Source: Acholeplasmatales bacterium
GTDB lineage: Bacteria > Bacillota_I > Bacilli_A > Acholeplasmatales > Anaeroplasmataceae
NCBI GenBank assembly: GCA_016282815.1
Contig: JAEELU010000094.1
Span: 1 to 10,988 of the forward strand
Reading direction: 5' to 3'
Length of the DNA stretch: 10,988 nt
Position numbers and translations under genes: made by a program
The notes under the pieces: generated by a model
What the model was told of the DNA's origin: nothing
Databases searched by the model: none
Seen by the model: the letters and a program-made list of their open reading frames with translations, nothing else
Part shown: in pieces, positions 1-7,978 of the stretch
How positions within the stretch are numbered: the stretch's first letter is position 1
Layout of the letters: each line of letters starts with the position of its first letter

Positions 1-1809
1 AATACCACAGTTACCCTTTATGATTTCGGCAACATTATCACCATATACGTTATTAAGCTGTGAATATGATTGAACAATCATTGTAAACCAAATCTTACGT
101 GAACGACCTACGGTGATAAACTTATCAAATTTACTAATCTTTGGCATATTACCAAATTCATCCATGATGAAGTATACATTTCTTGGTAATGCTAGCTCTT
201 CTGTTTCTGATGCAACCTTAATCAATGTCTTATAAATATTTAAGATGAAGATTGCTGCTAGATTATGTCTTGTATCCTTTTCATCAGGAATCTTTAAGAA
301 TAATGCTGTTGGGTGTTCTGCAAGTGATTCTGCTGTAAAGTCAGAAGTTGATGTTAATGCACAAACACCTGTATCATTAAATAATACTAATTTATCATAA
401 ACAATTGACATGTATGAAGCTCTTGTTGATGGAGCTGCATCACATACTTGTTTAGAAAGTGAATAAGCCTTTGATAAAGGGCTTCTTCCCTTGAAATACA
501 TTCTTAAATCTTCATAATCCTTATTTGAATTCTGAAGTATTTTAGTCATATTGAAGAAATTAAATTTTTCTTTAGTCATTTCATTTGCTGGATCAGTTGA
601 ATCCTCAAGCATTGCAAGTAATACCGCAAGGGTAATTGCTCTAGCACCCTTTTCCCATAATGGGTCTTTTTCATTTTCGACTGGTATTAATACTGATACC
701 AAGTCGTTTAAATCTTCATAAATTTCATCATAGATTTTCTTTTTATAAACCTTGATGCTATTTACTAGTCTTTGGTAATCCTTATATGCCTTACCATCAA
801 ATTCATACCATTCAGATAATTCATCATCCTCATTAATATTCTTATCTAGTGTTAATCCAGATTCGAAAATATTATCAACACGTTTAAATGCTTTTTTGTA
901 TGCATTACGATATTCTTCGAATCTATCCCATATTCCATCAAGTGGGTTCCATCTATATGATGAATAAGTATCACGTAAATCTACTACCTTTACATCATAT
1001 CCACGCTCTTGTAAATACTGTGAATGAAGTGAGAATAACTCGCCCTTAGGGTCTGTAATAATCATTGATGAACCAGCTTTAGTTGCACCAAGAAGTTGAA
1101 TCATTGGTGAAACGAATGTAGTTGTTTTACCTGAACCAGTAGAACCAATGATTATTGAATGACATGGAGAGTTAAACATAACCTGCATATCCTTTTTATT
1201 TTGATCAAGGCTTGCCATTACCGGAATACCATCTTTAGTTACTGTATCTAGCTGACTAAAGTTATATGGCTTAAAAATCGTCTTCTTTTCTTTTTCTGTC
1301 ATCCATCTAGAATTTTCTAAGTTTGCAGAAACTTGTTTTAGTTTTCCTGAAGGACCATTCTTAGATAATATTGATATAAAGTTCTTATTAATTACTAAAC
1401 AATATAGTGCGAATATTGATAAGAAGACTAATATCAATAGCAAGTAATATAACCAAGATATTGACATTTCATCAAACGATCCAAACCAGTCTATAATCAT
1501 AAACTCAAATTTACAACTGATTAATGCAAATAATAAATAACTTAGTATTATTGATATCACAAGTAATGCTGATATTATGAATAGTACCTCTTGGAATTTA
1601 CCTGTTGAAAACTTATGTGACATCACAACACATAAGAACAAAAATGCAATAACAAAAATTGTAGCAACCCATCTTATATATGGAATAAATGTGAAGCTTC
1701 CTTCAATTGTTACGAACATCTGATTTGATACCAAAATTGGTAACGTAATTGCATTAGCAACCACGAAGGAAATGATGAGAGCCAGATATAAATAATGTCT
1801 TTGTTTCAT
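1..1809 (-). CDS. VirD4/TraG-family type IV secretion coupling ATPase (C-terminus cut by window edge)
   Basis: Coupling protein of a conjugative type IV secretion system: a membrane ATPase that delivers the relaxase-DNA complex, and sometimes proteins, to the transfer channel. The frame is open for 603 codons to base 1 with no stop, so the C-terminus is missing. Four hydrophobic segments are visible (about residues 8-28, 44-62, 74-98 and 118-139). The Walker A motif GSTGSGKTT is at 222-230, followed by ITDPKGEL (251-258) and NPLD (288-291). The Walker B-like MDEFGN is at 549-554, then GRSR (568-571) and IVQSYSQL; the visible end reads IIKGNCGI. These motifs and their order are characteristic of the VirD4/TraG (T4SS-DNA_transf) family. 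The start at 1809 is supported by a perfect AAGGAGG 8 nt upstream (1818-1824), which touches the stop codon of the preceding lipoprotein gene, 15 bp away. It is therefore very probably co-transcribed with that gene. Family assignment is near certain; the host element is not identified. Confidence 0.96.
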   Translation of the reverse strand, partial: MKQRHYLYLALIISFVVANAITLPILVSNQMFVTIEGSFTFIPYIRWVATIFVIAFLFLCVVMSHKFSTGKFQEVLFIISALLVISIILSYLLFALISCKFEFMIIDWFGSFDEMSISWLYYLLLILVFLSIFALYCLVINKNFISILSKNGPSGKLKQVSANLENSRWMTEKEKKTIFKPYNFSQLDTVTKDGIPVMASLDQNKKDMQVMFNSPCHSIIIGSTGSGKTTTFVSPMIQLLGATKAGSSMIITDPKGELFSLHSQYLQERGYDVKVVDLRDTYSSYRWNPLDGIWDRFEEYRNAYKKAFKRVDNIFESGLTLDKNINEDDELSEWYEFDGKAYKDYQRLVNSIKVYKKKIYDEIYEDLNDLVSVLIPVENEKDPLWEKGARAITLAVLLAMLEDSTDPANEMTKEKFNFFNMTKILQNSNKDYEDLRMYFKGRSPLSKAYSLSKQVCDAAPSTRASYMSIVYDKLVLFNDTGVCALTSTSDFTAESLAEHPTALFLKIPDEKDTRHNLAAIFILNIYKTLIKVASETEELALPRNVYFIMDEFGNMPKISKFDKFITVGRSRKIWFTMIVQSYSQLNNVYGDNVAEIIKGNCGI

Positions 1810-1824
1810 TGCTCATTCCTCCTT

Positions 1825-4440
1825 CTATGGGTTTGTAATTGTTATTGTTGCAGTTAATGTTGAATTTTCTGGTACATCATGATTAGGTTTTGAACATGTG
1901 AATGTTGCAGTTACTGTATATGTTCCTACTTCTTTTGGGGCTGTAATAACTACTTCATTAGTACCATTATCATCATCAGCCATATGTATTTCCTTTACCG
2001 TAACTCCATCATCATTTGGTACTATTTTAAATCTTTTATTAGTATCAACTGTTGCAATTACTTGATTATTTGAATCATAATATGTATAGATTACGTTAAT
2101 ACCTTCTGGTAAAGAATCTGAACGAGGAAAATCTTGATAAGTTGTAGGTAATATATAACCATCAGCTACGAATAAAGGTAATCCGTTTTTCATAGGTGTT
2201 CCTGTAACTGCATTGAAAATATAATTACCCGTTTTTGCTATTTCTAAATTTTCAAATTTTACTGCACTTAAATCAACTATTATAGGAGTGATTTCAAGTT
2301 CATATGATGCTTTTTCAACTTGATTATAATTTCCTGTATCAGGATCGGAATCAAAAGCGCTGTATTTAATATCTACTCTGTATTTACCAACAGCACTACT
2401 AAATTCAGTTGAATCATCTTCAAAAGCTCCATTATTCCAATAATAAATTTTAACACTCTCAACAGTAACACCTTCTGGTAAATTATCAAATACTGAATTA
2501 TATGTTGGAGAGTTCTTATCAGCTGGAGAATAGTTATTTCCATCATATACTCTTGTAACATTTTCAAGTACAACTTTAGACATATCATAAGTTGCTTTAG
2601 TAATTGTTAATTTACCTTCAATTCGTTTTGGTGCATATGTATCTTTAGATAATTCCCAAACAACTGTATATGGATCTTTATTATAATTTGTAAATTCTTC
2701 ACCATTTGGATATGTAACAGTTGTTCCATAAGGAAGTTCTTTATTTATCTTTAATCCATGAGCTTTTCCATCATATACAACTTCTAAATCATCAAGCTTA
2801 TAATCATCATCAAATTTTATTTCATAAGATACTGTTCCAGTTGCTGGAGCAAGAGAAACACTGCCATTTTCTACTTCATCCTTAAATGTCGCAACAATTC
2901 TATAGTTGTATTTTTCTCCATTAGAGAAATCACTAATATCAGTAATTTCTTTACCTTCTGGATTTTGATTATCAGGTTGAGTTGTAAATGTAATTGATGA
3001 TAAATAATATTTATCTTCCATGAAGCCTTTTATACTAATATCTTTTTTACCTGTTAGCTGCTCTACAGTTAATTCCAAATCTTTATCTTCTAAAGGTCTT
3101 GGCTCTCCAGAATCAGCATCTAGAACTTGAATTGATTCATTAATTCTATTAATGATCAGATATTCCTCAAGTTGAGTGATATCTAATTCTTCATTAGGAT
3201 TATCATTTGTAAAGTGAGCAATAATCTTATATTCACCTGCAGCTTTTTGATCATTGTTTTCATAAGTTATTGTTACATTTTCTGGTATTTTGCCTTCTAC
3301 CTTAAGTGAATGTACTTCTCTATCAAAATTAATAGTTGAGCTATTAAATGAAACAACACCATCAAGTATAACTTGTTTTTTAGTTATTGTAAGATTGGCT
3401 TCAATTGGTTTAATTTCTTCATAGTTTTTAGCATCACCACTAAATGATGCAACAACTTTATATTCACCTGCATTTACACAAGATTCTACTTCTTCACCTG
3501 CTTGATTATAGTAAGTGAATTTTGTAGTTACACCTTGAGGTAGTGATGATTGATCAGCTAGCTTTGGCTGGAATGGTTTTCCATCGTACTCTTTTGTAGC
3601 ATCATCAAGTCTAACTGTTGACATATCATATGTTGCTTTATTAATAGTAACTGTTGCTTCCTTTGTAGACATTTGATCATAGTTTTCATCCTGGCTAGTA
3701 AATTTGGCTACCATAACATATGTTCCTGCATCTGTTGCAGATTTTAATTTTACTGACTTACTAGCATCATATATATCGTAATCAACAGTTACACCTTGAG
3801 GTACATTTTTTACCACTAATTCTTCATTTTTAGCCGTACCATCATATGTGAATGTTTGATCTTCAAATGTCACATTCGATAAATCATATTGAGCCTTATT
3901 AATTACAAGCCTTGCAGATAACCTTTTTGAGTTATAGCCCTGTCTAGATATTACCGCAACTATTTCATACTCACCAGCATTTGTAAAAGTATTTCCATAT
4001 GGATATTCAACTGTTGCTCCTTCAGGAACCTCATAATTAATTTCTATTTTATGAGGTTGACCATCATAATTACATGTTAAATCTTCAAGCTTGTATACAT
4101 CATCAAATTCATCATTTACAACATTAATTTTCATTGTTGTAAGGTATTCATCGTCATATATAACTCTGATATCATGTTCACCAAGTTTAAAGAAATTTAA
4201 TTTATCGCTATCAGGAATCATATCTTTTGTTAGTGTTACTTCTCTAGAATCACCACCAGCATAGAAGACAATTATCTTTTTATCATCATATACGAAATCC
4301 CCAGAAACAACATTGATTGTTTCTTTATTTTTCATTTCAATTCTTGTAATTGATTTATCACCTGAACAACCTGTTAAAAATATTGAAATAAATAATGCAA
4401 ATATAGCAGATATAACTGGTATATAATGTTTAGGTTTCAT
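1825..4440 (-). CDS. Surface lipoprotein with Big_3-like and multiple MBG ('YDG') domains
   Basis: An 871-aa predicted surface lipoprotein. A basic start, a hydrophobic stretch (7-22) and the lipobox LTGC (22-25) indicate lipidation at Cys25. Residues about 28-110 resemble a bacterial Ig-like Big_3 domain. After them come roughly seven MBG-type beta domains (about 116-182, 184-268, 271-353, 355-431, 545-615, 617-718 and 722-871). Most carry a YDG signature (NYDGQPH, TYDGTAK, EYDGKPF, VYDGKAH, VYDGNNY), a 'P.G.TV.Y' strand, a 'NAGEY/DAGTY' strand, and a linker such as ITKATYDMS. A less typical segment lies at about 433-544. MBG domains are common in large Gram-positive surface proteins, where adhesion is often assumed; no catalytic motif is seen. 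The start is supported by GAGGTG 8 nt upstream. The coupling-protein gene follows after 15 bp, so this lipoprotein is made with the conjugation machinery. A role in mating contact is inference. Confidence 0.93.
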   Translation of the reverse strand: MKPKHYIPVISAIFALFISIFLTGCSGDKSITRIEMKNKETINVVSGDFVYDDKKIIVFYAGGDSREVTLTKDMIPDSDKLNFFKLGEHDIRVIYDDEYLTTMKINVVNDEFDDVYKLEDLTCNYDGQPHKIEINYEVPEGATVEYPYGNTFTNAGEYEIVAVISRQGYNSKRLSARLVINKAQYDLSNVTFEDQTFTYDGTAKNEELVVKNVPQGVTVDYDIYDASKSVKLKSATDAGTYVMVAKFTSQDENYDQMSTKEATVTINKATYDMSTVRLDDATKEYDGKPFQPKLADQSSLPQGVTTKFTYYNQAGEEVESCVNAGEYKVVASFSGDAKNYEEIKPIEANLTITKKQVILDGVVSFNSSTINFDREVHSLKVEGKIPENVTITYENNDQKAAGEYKIIAHFTNDNPNEELDITQLEEYLIINRINESIQVLDADSGEPRPLEDKDLELTVEQLTGKKDISIKGFMEDKYYLSSITFTTQPDNQNPEGKEITDISDFSNGEKYNYRIVATFKDEVENGSVSLAPATGTVSYEIKFDDDYKLDDLEVVYDGKAHGLKINKELPYGTTVTYPNGEEFTNYNKDPYTVVWELSKDTYAPKRIEGKLTITKATYDMSKVVLENVTRVYDGNNYSPADKNSPTYNSVFDNLPEGVTVESVKIYYWNNGAFEDDSTEFSSAVGKYRVDIKYSAFDSDPDTGNYNQVEKASYELEITPIIVDLSAVKFENLEIAKTGNYIFNAVTGTPMKNGLPLFVADGYILPTTYQDFPRSDSLPEGINVIYTYYDSNNQVIATVDTNKRFKIVPNDDGVTVKEIHMADDDNGTNEVVITAPKEVGTYTVTATFTCSKPNHDVPENSTLTATITITNP
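1828..4095 (-). repeat. Diverged tandem MBG/YDG domain repeats within the lipoprotein gene
   Basis: This part of the gene encodes successive copies of a beta-rich unit of roughly 70-100 residues. The units are recognisable at protein level by YDG, 'GVTV' and 'AGEY' signatures and an 'I(N/T)KATYDMS'-like join between units. DNA identity between copies is low, so these are old, diverged duplications rather than a recent tandem array. The unit around residues 355-431 has lost the YDG tripeptide (NFDREVH), and the last one (722-871) is longer than the others. Confidence 0.75.
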
Positions 4441-4550
4441 ATAATTAACACCTCACTTTGAACGAATATATTATTTATAATATAAACTATTCATCACAGT
4501 ATTTTACGCCGTCTTTGGAGCATAATCTCCCCATAATAGTATTTTTCTTA
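4441..4550 (-). promoter_or_regulatory. Long untranslated leader of the lipoprotein-coupling protein operon
   Basis: If transcription starts about 7 nt after the -10 box at 4556-4561, the mRNA has a leader of roughly 110 nt. It contains an ACTATT/AATAGT pairing that would enclose about 50 nt, an inner GGAG-AUUAUG-CUCC hairpin, and just before the ribosome binding site an AT-only perfect inverted repeat of 18 nt (4467-4484). The GAGGTG ribosome binding site is at 4449-4454. I could not match it to any riboswitch class I know. The AT-rich palindrome could instead be an operator or a second -10 region. Confidence 0.35.
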
Positions 4551-4589
4551 GTTATATTGTATCACTACATGTGCCACAAAACTGCAACA
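4551..4589 (-). promoter_or_regulatory. Promoter copy 1 of the shared TGTTGC-repeat/extended -10 type
   Basis: On the minus strand: TGTTGCA (4589-4583), then TGTGGC 11 bp downstream of the first TGTTGC, then an extended -10 TGATACAAT followed by ATAA. There is no TTGACA-like box 16-18 bp before the -10. It lies just after the terminator of the 1053-aa gene and reads towards the lipoprotein and coupling-protein genes. The same elements recur with identical spacing at 7873-7911 and 9520-9558, which is the main support for this call. Confidence 0.72.
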
Positions 4590-4595
4590 CATAAT

Positions 4596-4640
4596 AAAAA
4601 AGCCTAAAATTATATGATAAATCATATAACTCTAAGCTTT
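4596..4640 (-). terminator. Intrinsic terminator after the 1053-aa surface protein gene
   Basis: In minus-strand RNA, arms of 19 nt (DNA 4622-4640 and 4599-4617) pair along their full length around a UUUA loop. Three pairs are G-U wobbles, and the hairpin is followed by a six-U run (4601-4596). Read from the plus strand the three wobbles become A-C mismatches, so the element favours minus-strand transcripts. It sits about 20 bp past the TAA stop at 4663. Confidence 0.85.
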
Positions 4641-4662
4641 TACTAGCAAAATTAGTTATATA

Positions 4663-7600
4663 TTAATTGCTTTTATTATAAACATCTACCTCATCACGAT
4701 ATATTATTCTAAAATTCATTTTTAATAATCTAATTTTATTATCCTTTTTACCAATCTTAAATACTCTTCTTTTCTTTGATTTAATAATTACGAATTTATT
4801 ATACACGAAGAACATTAATACATAAGCGATAACTAAAGCTACTACTAAAATGATACAAGCAATAATAACAATTAACCAAATTACCTTTGACGCATGTGCG
4901 CTACTTAATGAATTATATTTATCTTCTGCTGCCTTAAGTGTATCATAATTTGTGACCTTGGCTTTGTTTTCTTCACTTAATTCATCATATAATGCACATG
5001 CTGCATTTATTCTTTCTTTTGATTCAACTGTATATTCAACGTAATCAATTGCTTCAATTGCTTTATATGTTTTGTCTAAATCCTTATATAGTGATTCAGC
5101 ACTTGTTAGTGTAGCAACATTAGTAACTAAAATCTTACGTGCAGAGCTTAATGTTTTATAAGCATTTTTTGCAGCATCAATTTTATCAGAGCACTCTTTT
5201 GTATAAGTTACATCACCAATTGCATTAATTAAATTCTCAACATTTTTTGCAGCATTATGGTCATCCGCTAAGTTTGCATATTGGCCTTCCTTAACAGTAA
5301 GCGTTGAATAATTTAATACTAATTCCTTTTGACCATCAGTTAATGCATCATATGCTAATCTTGCAGCATCTATTTTTCCTTTTATCTCTTCAGTATATGA
5401 AACTTCACCAATTGCCTCAATTAAACCTTCAACATTATTTGCTGCATCATCATCAGCCTTCATTGATTGATATAAAGATTCACTATCAACTAATGTTTGA
5501 TAATTAGTAACAAGTGGCTTTTGCTCTTCATTTAATGCATCAAATGCTACTCTTACTTCTTCTAATTTAGTTCTTGATTCATCATCAAAATGTACTTCTC
5601 CGATACTATTAATTAATTCGATTACCTCTCCTGCAGCTGCATGATCAGATTCAAGCTTAGCATATGCTGCTTCTTTTTCTTCTAAGGTTGCAAGATTAGT
5701 TATTTTTTCTTTTAACGAATCAGTAAGTAAATTATATTTTGTTCTTGCATCAGTTATTCTTGCTTTTGTTGCATCATCATATGTAACATCACCAATTGCA
5801 TTAATTGCATCTATTACTTCATTAACTCTATCATTTAATATCGATAATGACTTATATTTCATTTCAGCCATTACAAGCTCCAAATAATTAGTCACCAAGC
5901 CCTTAAGTTCTGGTGTAAGAGCTTCATATTCAGCTCTAGCATTCTCTATTAGGTTCTTCTTATCTAGGGTTACTTCCCCTATTCTATCTATGCGTTCAAT
6001 AAGACTTTCAACAGCAAAAATATATGTTTTTGCAATAGTAACTGAGTCTTGTAAATCATTGATCATATCAGTAATTTCTGATACTGTAGCAGTTACCTTT
6101 TCATTAAGCGCATTAGCATTCTTAAGAGCTTCTTCTACAATTACAGCAACCACTCCATATTTTTCTAAAATTGAATTATAATAAGTAGTTGTTGTATTAA
6201 TTTCTTTAACTAAGTTTGTCTTATTATTAGCCACAATTGATGCCTTTACAGATTGTTCTATATCACCATGTTCTGTATCACCAAATATTCTTACATAAAC
6301 AGTATAATCACCAATCTCAGTACCTTTTGGAGCATATTCTGACCAGTAACCACCCTTTATCTTATAGTTGTATGTTATTCCTTCATATTGAGTTATAGTA
6401 ACTAAATCTTGTGGTTCACCAGTATAAGGTAATCCTTTATTACCAACTGGCATATGTGAATCACGTTCAACAATTGTAATTGTTTGTTTACCATATATAG
6501 TATCTAAGCTAAATCTTTCTTCATTAATTGTAATAAAGGTTTTTAATTCATAATAAGTTGTATGTTCACCAATTTCAGTAAATTCTAAAGGATTATCTAA
6601 AGTATATTCTCCTTCTTTTTCACCATATTTTAATTCACAATCATAAGAATCAAGCTTTGAAATCAATCTCATTGAATGAGGTTCTTCATCATATGCAACA
6701 GTATAATTATCTGAATAACTACTAGGTATAGCATCAGTTGTTTCCCCATCACGTGTTAAGGTATGATATGTATTCGAAATAAATACCTCATTTATATCTT
6801 GTGTATTATTAGGGTTTTCATAATATCTATAAATTTTTCCACTGTCTAATTTAAAATATCCTATTTTTGAGTTTTCATCAAAAGTATGTCCTTCAAAATT
6901 TTTCACATTGTTAGATGTAGTATATTCTAAATCCAAAACGACTAATTCTTTAGGTTTGCCATTAACTACACTTATATCTGCGGGAATAAGATTTTCACCA
7001 TTTTTTACCATGTTTTCGTATACATAAACATAGATCGGTTCTGTAGTAGATCTCTGGAAAACTAAGCTGTCTTCTACATATATACCAGCAGGTGCTTGCT
7101 TTGATGTGTTTTTAGTAACAGTTGTGTTACTTTTCAAGCTAATTTCAACATCCTTATTTTCTTCATTACTAGTATGACTTGAGGCATATATTCCTCCGGC
7201 AACTTTCTCAGCATAATTTCCAATAATTGAAATGTTTTCCATAATCTGTAGATGATATGCGTCTTTTTCATAATATATTGCTCCACCACTACCTGTTGTG
7301 CTATTACCTAAAATTGTAATATTTGACATCTCAGCATATGCATTTGCCACTACATATATGCCACCACCAGTTTCAACACCATTTCCACCAGTAATATAAC
7401 CGCCTTTGAATTTTGGTGCATCATCTCCTAAAGTATCATTTACTCTAGCAAGACCTGTTTGAGCATCTATTTCATATTTATGTTCTACACTTGAACAATC
7501 GATAAGCTTTAAATTATTATTAACTTTAATTACATTTCCAACACCAGTTTTTATAATACCATGACCATTTAAACATAAACATACTCCAGCTTCAGGTTCC

Positions 7601-7824
7601 CAAGTGTTTGCAATAGTAACATCATTTGCTAAATAATAATTACCGGCAGTGGTTGGTAAACTATCTGTATTTGTCCATGCAGTATATTGAAGACTTGGAT
7701 TATTTGAATGTGTATGCTCTCCATCAGCATATACCTTTGTATTTACAAATATTGTTGCAATGGCAAAAATACCTGTAATCAAAAACATTCCTATTATAAA
7801 TTTTTTAAAAAGTGATTTTTTCAT
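4663..7824 (-). CDS. Large secreted surface protein: beta-helix, MBG-like domains, six helical repeats, C-terminal membrane anchor
   Basis: A 1053-aa predicted cell-surface protein. The signal peptide covers residues 1-33 with a likely cut after VYA. Residues about 141-250 carry beta-helix-like coils with repeated GGGIYV, GGAIYY, GGIYAS and AGIYV turns, as in pectate-lyase-fold adhesins. Two MBG-like beta domains follow (about 369-452 and 459-533). Six helical repeats of about 64 aa occupy 602-979, with the pattern 'LINAIGEV.Y......I..AR.AYDAL...QK.LVTNY.TL...E..Y'. A membrane helix (about 981-1011) and a strongly basic cytoplasmic tail of about 40 residues end the protein. I chose the ATG at 7824: GGAG lies 8 nt upstream, whereas a possible GTG three codons earlier overlaps that same GGAG. 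It is a single transcription unit with its own promoter and terminator. An adhesin or long stalk is the likeliest role; no enzyme motif is seen. Confidence 0.9.
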   Translation of the reverse strand: MKKSLFKKFIIGMFLITGIFAIATIFVNTKVYADGEHTHSNNPSLQYTAWTNTDSLPTTAGNYYLANDVTIANTWEPEAGVCLCLNGHGIIKTGVGNVIKVNNNLKLIDCSSVEHKYEIDAQTGLARVNDTLGDDAPKFKGGYITGGNGVETGGGIYVVANAYAEMSNITILGNSTTGSGGAIYYEKDAYHLQIMENISIIGNYAEKVAGGIYASSHTSNEENKDVEISLKSNTTVTKNTSKQAPAGIYVEDSLVFQRSTTEPIYVYVYENMVKNGENLIPADISVVNGKPKELVVLDLEYTTSNNVKNFEGHTFDENSKIGYFKLDSGKIYRYYENPNNTQDINEVFISNTYHTLTRDGETTDAIPSSYSDNYTVAYDEEPHSMRLISKLDSYDCELKYGEKEGEYTLDNPLEFTEIGEHTTYYELKTFITINEERFSLDTIYGKQTITIVERDSHMPVGNKGLPYTGEPQDLVTITQYEGITYNYKIKGGYWSEYAPKGTEIGDYTVYVRIFGDTEHGDIEQSVKASIVANNKTNLVKEINTTTTYYNSILEKYGVVAVIVEEALKNANALNEKVTATVSEITDMINDLQDSVTIAKTYIFAVESLIERIDRIGEVTLDKKNLIENARAEYEALTPELKGLVTNYLELVMAEMKYKSLSILNDRVNEVIDAINAIGDVTYDDATKARITDARTKYNLLTDSLKEKITNLATLEEKEAAYAKLESDHAAAGEVIELINSIGEVHFDDESRTKLEEVRVAFDALNEEQKPLVTNYQTLVDSESLYQSMKADDDAANNVEGLIEAIGEVSYTEEIKGKIDAARLAYDALTDGQKELVLNYSTLTVKEGQYANLADDHNAAKNVENLINAIGDVTYTKECSDKIDAAKNAYKTLSSARKILVTNVATLTSAESLYKDLDKTYKAIEAIDYVEYTVESKERINAACALYDELSEENKAKVTNYDTLKAAEDKYNSLSSAHASKVIWLIVIIACIILVVALVIAYVLMFFVYNKFVIIKSKKRRVFKIGKKDNKIRLLKMNFRIIYRDEVDVYNKSN
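4888..6021 (-). repeat. Six tandem helical repeats of about 64 aa in the surface protein gene
   Basis: Repeat units begin at residues about 602, 663, 728, 792, 856 and 920. Units 3 to 5 are exactly 64 residues long (192 bp), unit 2 is 65, unit 1 is 61 and unit 6 is 60. Conserved positions are an 'AIG(E/D)V' turn, an alanine-rich helix ('IDAAR.AYDAL') and an 'LVTNY.TL' helix start. The last unit lacks the 'NLINAIG' form and reads AIEAIDYVEY. I know this kind of repeat from large surface proteins of gut Bacillota but cannot give a definite Pfam name. It probably forms an elongated helical stalk that lifts the N-terminal domains off the membrane. Confidence 0.85.
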
Positions 7825-7832
7825 ATATACCA

Positions 7833-7836
7833 CTCC
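7833..7836 (-). promoter_or_regulatory. Ribosome binding site that fixes the start of the 1053-aa protein
   Basis: GGAG on the minus strand lies 8 nt before the ATG at 7824. Its last G is also the first base of an in-frame GTG (7833-7831), so that GTG cannot use it and no other Shine-Dalgarno sequence suits it. This makes the protein begin MKKSLFKK, a normal signal-peptide start. Confidence 0.8.
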
Positions 7837-7872
7837 AATCTATACTAGACGCTATAAAACGTGAACTCTCAT

Positions 7873-7911
7873 TTTATATTTTATCAAACATACCGCAACA
7901 AACTTGCAACA
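7873..7911 (-). promoter_or_regulatory. Promoter copy 2 of the shared TGTTGC-repeat/extended -10 type
   Basis: On the minus strand: TGTTGCA (7911-7905), a second, here exact, TGTTGC starting 11 bp downstream, then TGATAAAAT followed by ATAA. Element order and spacing match copies 1 and 3 exactly. It lies between the terminator of the 504-aa gene and the 1053-aa gene, giving a leader of about 45-50 nt. This copy shows best that the two upstream elements are a direct repeat. Confidence 0.74.
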
Positions 7912-7924
7912 CAAATTAAATTTT

Positions 7925-7957
7925 AAAAAAGGATATTATCCTGCTAATAATATCCTT
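7925..7957 (-). terminator. Intrinsic terminator after the 504-aa gene
   Basis: Minus-strand RNA forms a perfect 11-bp stem (AAGGAUAUUAU with AUAAUAUCCUU; DNA 7947-7957 and 7929-7939) with a 7-nt loop, running into six U residues (DNA 7930-7925). It starts about 20 bp after the stop codon at 7979. It isolates the 504-aa gene from the surface-protein gene, whose promoter begins 14 bp further on. Confidence 0.9.
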
Positions 7958-7978
7958 AATTTTAATTTGCTTAAATTA

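Noticed and set aside
2373..2588. Second minus-strand frame inside the lipoprotein gene (71 aa)
   Set aside because: Out-of-frame shadow of the MBG repeats; low-complexity Ile/Leu-rich product.
4441..4550. A known riboswitch in the lipoprotein leader
   Set aside because: I compared the visible pieces with conserved cores I know (purine, TPP, c-di-GMP, fluoride) and found no match. Kept only as a possibly structured leader.
6418..6432. LPYTGE in the 1053-aa protein, resembling an LPXTG sortase motif
   Set aside because: It lies at residues 465-470, more than 500 residues from the C-terminus, with no hydrophobic stretch and basic tail directly after it. It fits the YDG-like signature (YTGEPQ) of an MBG-like domain.
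7831..7833. GTG start giving a 1056-aa surface protein
   Set aside because: The GTG overlaps the GGAG that serves the ATG at 7824, and it has no ribosome binding site of its own.
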